DNA of 56,877 nucleotides from Caballeronia glebae (GCF_001545035.1 NZ_FCOJ02000049.1:1-56877); one strand, 5' to 3'; shown: positions 35,128 through 44,473, counted from the first letter of the stretch. A program made the numbers and translations. The notes: a model not told the origin generated them from the letters alone.

Positions 35128-36480
35128 ATGGAACAATCCACCACGGCGCCGCATGGCCCAGAGTCGGGCGCGGGCGGTGCTCAAAGCATCGCATTGAACG
35201 ACAAGGCTTCACCGAGAGTGCGGCGGATTCAGCGTACCGCACTATCCCTGCTGCTCCTGAGCGGGGTCATCAACTACATCGATCGCGCGACGCTGTCGAT
35301 CGCGAATCCGCTCATCCGGCAGGATCTCGGCCTTTCAGTCGCGGAAATGGGCCTGCTGCTCTCCGCCTTTCTGTGGGCTTACGCGTTCGCACAACTCCCG
35401 GCAGGCGCTTTGGTCGATCGCTTCGGTGCGCGTGTCATGCTTTCCGTAAGCCTTGCCACATGGTCGGTGGCGCAAGCATTCGGCGGAGTCGTGGGCAGTT
35501 TCGGCCAGTTCTTCACCGCGCGCATGGTGCTCGGCATCGGCGAGGCGCCGCAGTTTCCCACGAGCGCGAAAGTCGTTCGCGACTGGTTCGGCAAGAAAGA
35601 GCGCGGCGCGGCGACCGGTATCTGGAACAGTTCGTCGACGCTCGGCACCGCCATTTCGGCGCCCTTGCTGACGGTCGTCATGTTGACCGTCGGATGGCGA
35701 TGGATGTTCGGCATTATGGGCATCGCCGGTCTCGTCGTGGCGCTGTGTTTTTACCTCGTGCACCGCGACCCGCGTCAAGTCGATCTGACGCAGCGGGAGC
35801 GCGCCTATCTGACCGATGTCGATGGAGAAGTGCAGAGCCGTCCGACATGGCGCGAGTGGCGTCGTCTGTTCGAGTTCGGCACCACGTGGGGCATGCTGCT
35901 GGGCTTCTTCGGCACGATCTACGTCTTGTGGCTTTACAACGCGTGGCTGCCGACCTATCTGCAGATGGAATTTCACCTGACCATCGCGAAGACTGGCTGG
36001 GTGGCGGCGATTCCGTATCTCTTCGGCGTGGTGGGCAGCCTGTCCGGCGGAAAGATCTGCGACGTGCTCGCGCGCCGCGGGGTATCGGCGGTCAACAGCC
36101 GGAAGTATCCGATGGCCGCGTCGCTGTTTGGCGTCTGCGTCTTCACGATACTGACGGGCCTCACGCACAGCGCGACGCTGGCTGTCGTGTTCATCTCAAT
36201 CTCGATGTTGCTGCTGTACGTGTCGAGCAGCGCGGCCTGGGCAACGGCGTCCGTTGCCGCGCCCGCGAACTGCACCGCGTCGATCGGCGCGATGCAGAAC
36301 TTCGGCGGCTACTTCGGCGGCGCGCTGGCCCCGGTCGTCACGGGCTTCATCGTGCAGCAGACGCACTCGTTCCAGCCCGCGCTGTTCGTCGGGGCGGGCG
36401 TTGCCGCCGTTGCCGTGATCGGCTACTGGTTGCTTGTGCGCGGCCCGATTCCGCCGGCTGCGCTGAGTTACGACGCGTAA
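35128..36480 (+). CDS. MFS transporter, anion:cation symporter family
   Basis: 450 residues from the ATG at 35128, which has CCAGGAGA upstream. Twelve hydrophobic helices. SGVINYIDRATLSIANPLI in helix 1 and ALVDRFGARVML in the loop 2-3 signature, with LGIGEAPQFPTSAKVVRDWF after helix 4, are typical of the ACS group (galactonate, glucarate, phthalate and similar carboxylates). The genes beside it encode an Ldh2-type dehydrogenase (convergent) and a LysR regulator, so a hydroxy acid is the likely cargo. The actual substrate is unknown. Confidence 0.92.
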   Translation: MEQSTTAPHGPESGAGGAQSIALNDKASPRVRRIQRTALSLLLLSGVINYIDRATLSIANPLIRQDLGLSVAEMGLLLSAFLWAYAFAQLPAGALVDRFGARVMLSVSLATWSVAQAFGGVVGSFGQFFTARMVLGIGEAPQFPTSAKVVRDWFGKKERGAATGIWNSSSTLGTAISAPLLTVVMLTVGWRWMFGIMGIAGLVVALCFYLVHRDPRQVDLTQRERAYLTDVDGEVQSRPTWREWRRLFEFGTTWGMLLGFFGTIYVLWLYNAWLPTYLQMEFHLTIAKTGWVAAIPYLFGVVGSLSGGKICDVLARRGVSAVNSRKYPMAASLFGVCVFTILTGLTHSATLAVVFISISMLLLYVSSSAAWATASVAAPANCTASIGAMQNFGGYFGGALAPVVTGFIVQQTHSFQPALFVGAGVAAVAVIGYWLLVRGPIPPAALSYDA

Positions 36481-36532
36481 AAGTTAAACAGCGCCAGCGG
36501 GAGTCCAGCGACTCTCGCCGATGTTCAGTGGA

Positions 36533-37591
36533 TTAGCGCGAGGCAGGAAGCGCGATTCCATGACGCTTCGCGCAGGCTTCGAGCGCCGGGGCGATCGTCG
36601 GATGCAGCACGATGCCGTCGCGCAATTGCTCACGCTTGAGGCTCAGTCCGCGATCGCCCGGCATCCGCACGGCCGATGTCCCGGGGCGCGGCGGATTGTT
36701 GCGGCACGCATCGCCGAGCCAGTCCATCTGCCGCGCGAACGCGTCCGCGCCGCCAAAAGCCGCCGGATCGTAGAGCGACAGAAACACGGTGGCGCCCCAG
36801 CCATCGGCGGGATCGGCCCGACCGTGGCCTGCGAGACCTCCCGTCATCGCTTCGATCAGCAACGCCAGCCCGAAGCCCTTGTGTCCCCACGTCATGCCGC
36901 CAACCGGAAGGATGGAGCCCGGCGGTTCGGCGGTTAGCACGCCGGGATCGCCGCTGGGTTGGCCATCTGCATCGAGAAAACACGCTTCCTCGAAGTGGTG
37001 TCCCGCTTTATGCCGGCGCGCGGTCATGCCGTTCGTCACGGTCGATGCGGAGATGTCGATCAGAAACGGCGTGCCCGAAGTCGGAATGCCCGCGGCGATC
37101 GGATTCGGTGTGAATACGGCGCGCGTGCCGCCGTGCGGCGCCACGCTTTGCACCGCCGGATCGGAACTGCTGAGCAGGATCATAAATCCATCGACGGTCG
37201 CCTTCTCCAAATAACTGGCCAGGCACGCGATATGGTGACTGCGCCGGATCACCAGCGTCGCGCTGCCGTACTCTCTGGCCCTCGGCGCGAGCGTTTCGAT
37301 ACCGCTTAAAACCAGCCACGGGCCGGGCAGACGCCTGCCATCCCACAGGAGGCTCGTGCCCTTGTCCGACAAGACCTCCGGCTCGCCGGAGCAGGTCATC
37401 GAAGCGCGTTCGATCTCGCCGACATACCCCGGCAGCAACGCGAGGCCGTGCGTATCGTGTCCCATCAGATCGCCGTCCACGAGCGTCCTCGCGACGGCTT
37501 GTGCTTTGACATCCTCCATCCCGACCTTGATCAGCAGACGCTGTGCGAAGTCTTGCAGTTCATGGGCGGCGTATCGGACTGTTGAATTCAT
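36533..37591 (-). CDS. Ldh2/malate-lactate-type NAD(P)-dependent dehydrogenase
   Basis: 352 residues of the Ldh2 family (malate, ureidoglycolate and sulfolactate dehydrogenases), distinct from classical LDH/MDH. The catalytic His lies in GHDTHGLALLPGYV near residue 48. VAPHGGTRAVFTPNPIAAGI and FLIDISASTVTNGM bind cofactor and substrate, and TWGHKGFGLALLIEAMTGG follows. It should oxidise a 2-hydroxy acid or reduce the keto acid. It is divergent from a LysR gene (112 bases between starts) and convergent with the MFS carrier. Substrate not deducible. Confidence 0.9.
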   Translation of the reverse strand: MNSTVRYAAHELQDFAQRLLIKVGMEDVKAQAVARTLVDGDLMGHDTHGLALLPGYVGEIERASMTCSGEPEVLSDKGTSLLWDGRRLPGPWLVLSGIETLAPRAREYGSATLVIRRSHHIACLASYLEKATVDGFMILLSSSDPAVQSVAPHGGTRAVFTPNPIAAGIPTSGTPFLIDISASTVTNGMTARRHKAGHHFEEACFLDADGQPSGDPGVLTAEPPGSILPVGGMTWGHKGFGLALLIEAMTGGLAGHGRADPADGWGATVFLSLYDPAAFGGADAFARQMDWLGDACRNNPPRPGTSAVRMPGDRGLSLKREQLRDGIVLHPTIAPALEACAKRHGIALPASR

Positions 37592-37703
37592 CTTGATCGC
37601 GTTGAGTGAGAGTGAACAACTGGAAAATTTGCCATCGCGATTGTCCTTTGCGCGTTTGATAAGCGTCCAATTGTTAAATGCGTAAAATCGATTCCATCAG
37701 GTT

Positions 37704-38672
37704 ATGAGTCGACATGTGTTTACCCCTATGCCGCAAGATTCCACTCTTTCCGCCGCTCAAGTCTTGGCGAAGCTGCGCTTCAGGCATCTTCAATTACTTG
37801 AACTGCTCGGGCGCACGCGCAACTTGCGTATCGCCGCGGAGCAGATGCATATCACGCAACCTGCCGCGACAAAAATCTTGAGCGATGTCGAAGCGATGTT
37901 CGGCGCACCGCTGTTCGAGCGGCTGCCGCGCGAAATGCGTCCTACTGATCTCGGAGCGCTGTCGTTGCGCTACGCCAGCACGACGCTCTCCAATCTGGGC
38001 GAGTTCGCGAGCGAATTTGCGACGCTCAAGAATGGCGGCTATGGCCATCTCACGGTGGGGTTCATTCCGGCTTCCGCCGCGCAACTCGTCACGGCGGCGA
38101 TCAAGGAAATCCAGCTCCGCCGTCCACGGCTGATCATCAAGCTGGTCGAGCAGAGTAGCGATCAGCTCGCCCGATGGCTGGAGGAAAGGCGTCTCGACAT
38201 CATGGTCGGGCGTCCGACGGAGCCACGGCACGAAGCGCTGTTCCATGTGGTCGATCTGCTGGCGGAACCGGCGCGCGCGGTCGTCGGGCAGCATCATCCG
38301 TTGCGGAAGCAGCGGCGCATGGAGATTGCGGATCTCGGCCAGTGGCCGTGGATTCTGTATCCGCAAGGCACCGCAATGCGGCTGCTATTCGAAGAGACGT
38401 TCGCGGCGGCCGGGATGGTCGCGCCGATAGGCATCGTCGAAACGCCGTCGATTTTTTCGACGCTCGAGCTGCTGCAGGCCACCGACATGATTTCACTCCA
38501 GCCACAGGCCGCGATGGACAGGTACGTCAAGCATGGCCTTTTAGGGTATCTCGACGTGCCGATACGTCGGACCCTGTCGAACTACAGCGTCATTACTCGG
38601 AAGAACGAAACGGCGTCGCAAGCGATGGAGGAGTTCGTCGGTATTTTGTTGGCGATTGCCAATAAATGTTGA
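37704..38672 (+). CDS. LysR-family transcriptional regulator
   Basis: 322 residues from the ATG at 37704; a second ATG at 37728 is possible. Winged helix at about residues 25-85: HLQLLELLGRTRNLRIAAEQ, ITQPAATKILSDVEAMFG, PLFERLPREMRPTDLG. The effector domain follows (LTVGFIPASAAQLVTAAI, LDIMVGRP). This is the GbpR/CbgR-like subgroup often found with sugar acid or aromatic genes. Its divergent arrangement with the Ldh2 gene suggests that it controls that gene and perhaps the MFS carrier from the shared 112-base promoter region. Confidence 0.9.
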   Translation: MSRHVFTPMPQDSTLSAAQVLAKLRFRHLQLLELLGRTRNLRIAAEQMHITQPAATKILSDVEAMFGAPLFERLPREMRPTDLGALSLRYASTTLSNLGEFASEFATLKNGGYGHLTVGFIPASAAQLVTAAIKEIQLRRPRLIIKLVEQSSDQLARWLEERRLDIMVGRPTEPRHEALFHVVDLLAEPARAVVGQHHPLRKQRRMEIADLGQWPWILYPQGTAMRLLFEETFAAAGMVAPIGIVETPSIFSTLELLQATDMISLQPQAAMDRYVKHGLLGYLDVPIRRTLSNYSVITRKNETASQAMEEFVGILLAIANKC

Positions 38673-39765
38673 GGTGACCCGGGTGTCATGAATTAGAGAT
38701 TCGTTGCGTCGTAGTGAACACAATGAGCGCTGTCTTTGCTCACTACGTGCAGTCGCGCCGGGGCTTTGCGCGCTCGACGTCGAGGTCGCGGTTCCTCTAC
38801 CACGTTGTCTGCGTTACCACCTGCGAGTCGAGGATTGTAACGATCGTTCCGTTCGCCATCCTGACGTTTAGGATTGCATATCACCTTGCGCTAAGACCGC
38901 CTTATGTCACCCGATCAAACCCGCTCGGCGCGGGCGGTCGCTATGTCGCGCAGCTGCGATACGCGCCCGTTTCGCTGCGGCCTGCTCGACGTCTCCGGGA
39001 CGGTCGAGCCTGGCAACCGCGCCGAGTCGCCACCTTACCCGCGAACAAGCGGCCGCCCACTGGGTCCGCGTTCAAGCTCCTTTAGTAGGATCGACATGGC
39101 GCGCTACACTGACGGATAAAAAGCCCTCGGAACCCGAGAAACGCCTCTCGACCCGACGCGAAAACATGAACCCGTCAAGACCTCTCGCTGCACCTAATGG
39201 ACTTCACGGCTTTGCGCACTTACTTGAGCGCCTCGTTCCACGGACGGACGGTTCGACGCCGTCCGACTCGGACGTACTGACGCCGGCGCAACAAGGCGTT
39301 ATCCCCGCGGACGCGGCCCGGCATACGACTCAGGCTACCGTTGCAGCGCGACCGAACCTGAGTCACCGCTGACACGCAGAATGTTCCCCTCTGGCGTGAT
39401 TTGACGAGGTATATCGTTGAATGTGGGTGGCGCGTGCGGTCGTCCTGCCGCTCTCGGGTACCAACTGGCGGCTGCCGCTCGCACGCCGTGCTTGGCGTTG
39501 CTGCGCGGCAATGCCTTCATATGCGCTCGCCGTTTTGCACACGAAGTCATAGTGTCTTAAACGAACTCGGTCAGATCGGCTCCGCCGGGTGGCGCTTCAG
39601 AAGCGTCGACGATCTACCGCGAATCAACAGCGATTCGCTTCTCGCAGTTCCATTGACGCGGCGCTTCGATACCATTCCTACGTTATTATCGCTGATGTTC
39701 ATCATGTCAATTGACCGAAGGTTGCGTTCGCTTCGACAACTGTCATCGCCGCCTATGAGCGTGCT
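38673..39765. other. Gene-poor stretch of about 1.1 kb
   Basis: No supported protein or RNA gene. A hairpin CGGACGG/CCGTCCG lies near 39240-39270. The last 45 bases before 39766 match the flank beyond ParE copy 3 (43890-43936), so the duplicated block includes DNA outside the toxin gene. Confidence 0.4.
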
Positions 39766-40132
39766 CTGCTGGTCCTCATCTCGGGCAAGCGTTGCCTCGT
39801 AATCTTGGTTGCCGTAGAACACATTAACGATCGAGACGGCCTCCGCCTCCAACAGGTAGGCGATGATGGCCCGCTTGCGGAAATGAGGGACTCTCGAAGT
39901 CCGGTGGCAGCAGATCGTCACGTGCGACCCACGCGCCGGGAATGTCTGCAGCTTCATGCAGAAATCGACGATCGAATCAACGTATCGTTCTGCCGTCATC
40001 GGAGCGCCACCGTTCGCGAAGTGTTTTTTAAGTCTCCGCAGCTGATCGAGCGCTTCGGGCGCAAACGGGACGCGCCAATTCAGGCGCGTGCGAGATTTTT
40101 TCAGTTCGGCACGTACCTGGTCGGCTGATCCT
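39766..40132 (-). pseudogene. parE: ParDE copy 2: ParD tail fused in frame to a mutated ParE
   Basis: The minus strand reads SADQVRAELKKSRTR (end of ParD) straight into LNWRVPFAPEALDQLRRLKK (ParE) because a five-base deletion removed the ParD stop and ParE start overlap. The middle of ParE is scrambled: ARGSHVTICCHRTSRVPHF stands where copy 1 has ARGVARDDLLPGLRVTHF, which indicates two compensating small indels. The normal stop has mutated (TAA to CAG), so the frame runs on into foreign sequence. Most of ParD is missing. Not functional as a toxin-antitoxin pair. Confidence 0.8.
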
Positions 40133-40277
40133 ACGCGCACGTGAGCGAGGGTCTTCGTCCAGCAGACCTGCTCGCCAATCATGCGGCTCTGCCAAATACG
40201 CTAAGCCAAGCGTCGGCAAATCTCCCTTTCCCTAACCGAATCTTAAGTTTCACCGAGTACGGTCTAGTCATGGATCG

Positions 40278-40292
40278 CGTGCACGGTGCACG
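40278..40292. promoter_or_regulatory. Palindrome upstream of the DUF4148 gene
   Basis: CGTGCAC and GTGCACG flank a single G, a perfect palindrome 28 bases before the DUF4148 start. It could be an operator or lie in the 5' leader; no regulator can be assigned. Confidence 0.35.
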
Positions 40293-40319
40293 TGACTAAG
40301 ATAATCAAGGGATACCATC

Positions 40320-40646
40320 ATGAAATTGCTGCCAATTTCGATTCTCATCGGCGGCTTGCTAGCGACGCCCCTCACCTCTTTTGCTCAGCAGCAGAATGCA
40401 GGCTTGACTCGCGCCCAGGTCCGGGCCGATCTGATTCAAGTAGAGAAGGCTGGCTACAATCCAGCACAGCGTGACAACACAAAATATCCGGGAGACATTC
40501 AGGCGGCTGAGATGCGCATTGCCGCGTCCGACCAACCCGCACACGACGGATCTACGGCAGTTGGCGGATCAGTGAACCACACGTCAGATTCCGGACACCG
40601 TTGGACAGCCAGTCACGAGAGGAACTCATTGTACGGTCATCACTGA
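40320..40646 (+). CDS. DUF4148 secreted protein
   Basis: 108 residues with signal peptide MKLLPISILIGGLLATPLTS ending FAQ. The conserved DUF4148 core follows: LTRAQVRADLIQVEKAGYNP, YPGDIQAAEMRIAA. AAGGGA lies before the ATG. DUF4148 proteins are small periplasmic proteins, abundant in Burkholderiales and often stress induced, with no known activity. The C-terminal part (SDSGHRWTASHERNSLYGHH) is unlike typical members and may reflect rearranged DNA. Confidence 0.85.
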   Translation: MKLLPISILIGGLLATPLTSFAQQQNAGLTRAQVRADLIQVEKAGYNPAQRDNTKYPGDIQAAEMRIAASDQPAHDGSTAVGGSVNHTSDSGHRWTASHERNSLYGHH

Positions 40647-40779
40647 AACGAATACGGACCGCGCCGGCATCATTTGCACGCTATGGTTGTGTCCACGGGC
40701 ACACCTACGGCATAGGTCGCTTTTGTATCACGGTCCGGCAGTCCTCTTGCGTTTCGAACATGCGTTTTCTTAATCCGTG

Positions 40780-41013
40780 CCGTGGAAGCATGCGCATGCA
40801 GCCGAATGGCAGCGGCTCCCATCGAGGTCGTGGAGCACTCCGACGTACAGAACCCTCGTTGGCTGAATCCGGTCGCTGCCATTCCGAACCAGCAAAAGGT
40901 CGGGGATGCCCTGCTGCTCGCTTCGCATCCTCTCGTGGTCGTACCCAGTGCCGTCAGCAAGGAGTCGTTGAACCCTTCCTTATCAACACCTCGATTCGAG
41001 CCCAGACTGCCCG
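40780..41013 (+). pseudogene. RES-domain toxin remnant
   Basis: A frame without a plausible start reads PIEVVEHSDVQNPRWLNPVA, then QQKVGDALLLASHPLVVVPS and AVSKESLNP. This fits the C-terminal part of RES-domain proteins, whose consensus has a GDxWL segment and VPSavvp-NxLLNP. RES toxins degrade NAD+ and pair with Xre/MbcA antitoxins (family knowledge). The N-terminal half and any antitoxin are missing. The match is from memory of the family pattern and is moderate. Confidence 0.4.
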
Positions 41014-41029
41014 CCGCTGCGCGCCGCGC

Positions 41030-41887
41030 TCAACTTCCGCGCTGCGAGTCCTGAATCTCAGGCGCGATGGCCGCATGGTTGACGATCGCCACCATCGAGA
41101 TACCGCCGATCATGTTGCCGATGAGCGTCGGCAGCAAAAAAACGCCGAAGTATTCTCCGATGCTCGCAGCATCGCTCATCACCGCAAAAGCCGCCTCCGC
41201 CGAACTGGCGATTACATGAGTCAGCTTACTTAGGCCCACCGTATAGGTCACGAGCAGGATGGTGAGCACGCGTGCCGAACGGGCGCTCGGCAACAGCCAC
41301 ACCATGAGCGCGATTAGCCAGCCGGCGAACACCGCGCGCACGAGCGTGACACCGAAGCCGGCCGAAAACGGCGCGTGCGCCACGTCGGCCAGCGCCGCCA
41401 TGACCTCCGGCCCAAACACGCCCTTGAACTGCAACAGCGCCGCGAAGATGGTCGTGCCAACGAGATTGAAGAACAGAACGATCGCCCAGAGGCGCAAAGT
41501 CTTGCCGACGGTCTGGCGATCACGCCGCGTGAGCACGGGTAGCACCGCCGTCAAGGTGCTTTCAGTGAAGAGCTGCTGACGGCCCAGGATCACGAACACG
41601 AAGCCAATGGTGTAACCGAGACTCGAAATCAGGTGACGCCAGCTCGATTCCGGCAATGCGCTCTGGAGAATGGCCTGGACGAGAAACGAAAAACCCATCG
41701 ACAGACCGGCGGCGAGCGCGGACCACATGAGTGCCGAGGCCGTGCGCTCCATGGCGGTCTCACCTTCCTCGCGCACGACTTCATGGATGACGAGCGGATG
41801 AGGCGATGCATGATCGGCGGCTTGTTCGCGCTGTTCATCGTCGAGGTGCGGCGAGTCGGCGCCGGCCTGCGGTTCGGGCATGAGCAT
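41030..41887 (-). CDS. Formate/nitrite transporter family membrane protein (YfdC-like)
   Basis: 285 residues from the ATG at 41887, which follows GGAGA; the ATG at 41881 is equally possible. After a hydrophilic N-terminus come six hydrophobic helices: SALMWSALAAGLSMGFSFLV, IGFVFVILGRQQLFTEST, LFFNLVGTTIFAALLQFKGV, FAGWLIALMVWLLPSARS. This is the FNT pattern of the less studied YfdC branch, which has an unclear substrate. Genes on both sides are unrelated. A divergent sorbosone-dehydrogenase-like gene starts 283 bases away. Confidence 0.88.
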   Translation of the reverse strand: MLMPEPQAGADSPHLDDEQREQAADHASPHPLVIHEVVREEGETAMERTASALMWSALAAGLSMGFSFLVQAILQSALPESSWRHLISSLGYTIGFVFVILGRQQLFTESTLTAVLPVLTRRDRQTVGKTLRLWAIVLFFNLVGTTIFAALLQFKGVFGPEVMAALADVAHAPFSAGFGVTLVRAVFAGWLIALMVWLLPSARSARVLTILLVTYTVGLSKLTHVIASSAEAAFAVMSDAASIGEYFGVFLLPTLIGNMIGGISMVAIVNHAAIAPEIQDSQRGS

Positions 41888-42170
41888 TTTTCTCCAAAAA
41901 CCGCCTCGTTGTTCGGCACGAAGGCGCGGCGGTGCCGGCACCGAGCAGGAACAATGCCTGAGCGTGGGAAGGCATGCCTGCGCGCTTTGCCAACGCGTCG
42001 ACGATGCGACTGGGTAAAGCACATTGAAGGCGAGCAATTCGAATTCTGCGAAAGGACTGCTTCGATGGCACCCCCGCTGGTGCGACTCGGCAGCGGGGCG
42101 GGCACCTGCCAGGCAGGCTTCTTGCGAAGGAGCAGCCATTCTTGGCTCGGCCGTCTTCTTGGAACTCCGC

Positions 42171-43517
42171 ATGCGCCTGTCGAATCACCTTGCTGTGGCG
42201 TTGGCTTTGCCCTTGGCCGCCTGCGCGATCGGACAATCAAGCTCAAGCGATACAGGCTTCGGCGCGACGCCGTCCCTACCCGCTCCGGAATCTAAGCTGA
42301 TTCCGATGGTGAACATCGCGCCGACTGAAGCGCGCCCCGTCGGATTCTTGCCCACCGCTCCCGCGGGTTTTGTCGTAACGCGGTTCGCCAGCGGTCTGGC
42401 CCACCCGCGATGGCTTTATACCTTGCCCAATGGTGACGTCCTGGTAGCGGAAAGCGACGCACCTCAAGAACACGATGAAGGCAGTGGGATTTTCGGCTGG
42501 ATTCGACGACAGGTTATGAAGCGCGCGGGTTCAGGCGTGCCGAGCCCCGATCGCATCGTGCTCTTGCGTGCAACGGATGGCGCGGGCGTCGCCCCTATAC
42601 AAACTGTGTTTCTCAGAGGCTTACATTCGCCTTTTGGGATGGCGCTTATTGGCGACCATCTTTACGTTGCTGACACAGACGCGTTGCTGCGACTCGACTA
42701 CGTAACGGGGGCTACTGCGATAACGAGCGCCCCGGTCAAGGTCGCCGACTTACCGGCCGGGCCGATCAACCATCATTGGACGAAAAATGTCGTTGCCGAT
42801 CGCTCTGGCAAGCATCTCTACATCACAGTCGGATCGAACAGCAACGCCGGGGAGAATGGAATCGACGCGGAAAAAGGGCGAGCGAGAATCCTTCAGTTCG
42901 ATGTCGATACCAGCCGTTTGAAACCCTATGCTACAGGTCTGCGCAACGCGAATGGACTCGCATGGCAACCTGACAGCGGCGCACTGTGGACGGCAGTAAA
43001 CGAGCGCGATGAGCTCGGAAACAACCTTGTTCCGGATTACATGACCGCCGTGAAAGAGGGAGCGTTCTATGGCTTCCCGTACAGCTACTACGGGCAGCAT
43101 GTCGACACCCGCGTCAAACTACAACGTCCCGATATGGTTCAAAAGGCCATCGTTCCTGATTATGCCCTTGGCAATCATACGGCTTCGCTGGGTCTGGTTT
43201 TCTACGACCGGACGGTGTTTCCGGTTCACTATCGCGGAGGCGTGTTCGTTGGCCAGCACGGATCATGGAATCGCAAGCCGCGCTCTGGATACAAGGTGGT
43301 GTTTGTTCCGTTTGTCGATGGACAGCCCGCCGGCGCACCCGAGGATTTCCTGAGCGGTTTCCTGTTAGCAGATGGCCACGCTGTGGGCCGGCCCGTGGGC
43401 GTCGCACTGGACGCAGATGGCGCCTTGCTCGTGGCTGACGACGTCGGTAACGCCGTCTGGCGGGTCGCACCACGCAACCAGGCCACATCGACGGCCTCGC
43501 CGCCGGTGGCTCAGTGA
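42171..43517 (+). CDS. Sorbosone dehydrogenase-like lipoprotein (beta-propeller)
   Basis: 448 residues from the ATG at 42171. N-terminal lipobox ALPLAACAIG with Cys18, so it is a lipoprotein. The rest is a six-bladed propeller of the PQQ sugar/L-sorbosone dehydrogenase type: FASGLAHPRWLYTLPNGDVL, LRGLHSPFGMALIGDHLYVA, GLRNANGLAWQPDSGALWTA, VFVGQHGSWNRKPRSGYKVV and DGALLVADDVGNAVWRV. Many members lack proven activity, so the catalytic role is inferred. The ribosome site is weak; an open frame extends upstream without protein character. Confidence 0.88.
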   Translation: MRLSNHLAVALALPLAACAIGQSSSSDTGFGATPSLPAPESKLIPMVNIAPTEARPVGFLPTAPAGFVVTRFASGLAHPRWLYTLPNGDVLVAESDAPQEHDEGSGIFGWIRRQVMKRAGSGVPSPDRIVLLRATDGAGVAPIQTVFLRGLHSPFGMALIGDHLYVADTDALLRLDYVTGATAITSAPVKVADLPAGPINHHWTKNVVADRSGKHLYITVGSNSNAGENGIDAEKGRARILQFDVDTSRLKPYATGLRNANGLAWQPDSGALWTAVNERDELGNNLVPDYMTAVKEGAFYGFPYSYYGQHVDTRVKLQRPDMVQKAIVPDYALGNHTASLGLVFYDRTVFPVHYRGGVFVGQHGSWNRKPRSGYKVVFVPFVDGQPAGAPEDFLSGFLLADGHAVGRPVGVALDADGALLVADDVGNAVWRVAPRNQATSTASPPVAQ

Positions 43518-43640
43518 AGCCACTCACGGTCGCTTGTGGCCGATATCCACGACGTGACCTGAGATAGTAGTGGCCGTCAGTGCCCGGCTGACCGGACCGA
43601 ACGAATGGCGCGAAAATGCGTCACGAGCAAGTGAGCAAAC

Positions 43641-43721
43641 ATGAAGAAATTGTTCATCGTCTTGCTGTGCGCCGCGTTGGGAGGATGTTTCACGCCGGAA
43701 ATCGTGTTCACCCGGCCGTGA
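43641..43721 (+). CDS. Possible 26-residue lipoprotein
   Basis: A short frame encodes MKKLFIVLLCAALGGCFTP plus seven residues: an ideal lipoprotein signal peptide with lipobox LGGC and a mature part of only 11 residues. It resembles entericidin-size lipopeptides, but it could equally be the head of a truncated lipoprotein gene. There is no strong ribosome site. It lies 123 bases after the sorbosone-dehydrogenase-like gene. Confidence 0.4.
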   Translation: MKKLFIVLLCAALGGCFTPEIVFTRP

Positions 43722-43936
43722 AAGATCTTGAAGGGCCGTACCAGCAACCCTCTGCCCACAACGCACCATGAAACCGGCAACGTCGGTGTAAAGAGTTGCG
43801 TCGAGAACGAGGGAGTTAATCTATCGAGTCGGTCGATAATATCGATACCTTATCGAATGCGCTAGATTCATTTATGACAAATTTTCGGTAGTTCCGTTCG
43901 CATCGACAACCGTCATTCGCCGCCTATCAGCGTGCT

Positions 43937-44207
43937 TTACTGGTCATCATCAGGGGCAAGCGCCGCCTCGTAATCTTGGCCGCCGTAGAAAACACCAACG
44001 ATCGAGACAACGTCCATCTCCAACGTTCCGGGCAGCAGGTCGTCACGTGCGACACCACGCCGGGAATGTCTGGAGCATCATGCAGAAATCAACGATCGGA
44101 TCAACGTATCGTTCTGCCGTCATCGGAGCGCCAGCATCCGCGATGCGCTTTTCAAGTCTTCGCAACTGATCGAGAGCTTCAGGCGCAAACTGGACGCGCC
44201 GATTCAT
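43937..44207 (-). pseudogene. parE: ParE toxin copy 3, frameshifted and internally deleted
   Basis: It starts correctly (ATG 44207, ATGA overlap with the ParD stop) and reads NRRVQFAPEALDQLRRLEKR, then TAERYVDPIVDF. A two-base loss then gives FPAWCRT and a premature TGA at 44045-44043. Downstream DNA still matches ParE, but the segment that encodes the GLRVTHFRKRTIIAY region of copy 1 is deleted. The final TAA is kept at 43937-43939. The toxin is dead while its antitoxin gene is intact. Confidence 0.85.
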
Positions 44208-44473
44208 TCGTGGCGCATGCGAGATCTTTTCAGTTCGGCACGTACGTGGTCGGCTGACAGCGCACGGCTTGGATCGTCGCGGAGTGCCTGCGCTGCAGGA
44301 ATCACTTCACTTCGCAACCATGCTTCAATGGCACGGTCACGCTCGCGGAGCACGCGAAGCGCATCTCTCAGCACTTCGCTGTCAGACGCGTAGTCGCCGC
44401 TTGCGACTTTTGTGCGGACGAACTCGGCCATCTCGTTCGGTAAAGTGATGCTCATCTGCTGCGTCGTTCTCAT
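44204..44473 (-). CDS. parD: ParD antitoxin copy 3 (intact, toxin dead)
   Basis: 89 residues, complete. Ribbon-helix-helix N-terminus MSITLPNEMAEFVRTKVASG, then SDSEVLRDALRVLRERDRA and a toxin-binding tail ending RAELKRSRMRHE. It is almost identical over its last 83 residues to the truncated antitoxin at 2556-2803. With its own toxin inactivated it is a solitary antitoxin, which could neutralise the intact ParE encoded about 42 kb away at 2245-2559 if still expressed. Confidence 0.9.
   Translation of the reverse strand: MRTTQQMSITLPNEMAEFVRTKVASGDYASDSEVLRDALRVLRERDRAIEAWLRSEVIPAAQALRDDPSRALSADHVRAELKRSRMRHE

Noticed and set aside
34724..35197. 157-codon frame before the MFS gene, with a hydrophobic start
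   Set aside because: No ribosome site or recognisable domain, and the end overlaps the start of the true MFS gene.
43518..43640. Possible gene directly after the sorbosone-dehydrogenase-like gene
   Set aside because: Frames are short and without ribosome site; only the lipopeptide-like frame at 43641 has content worth listing.
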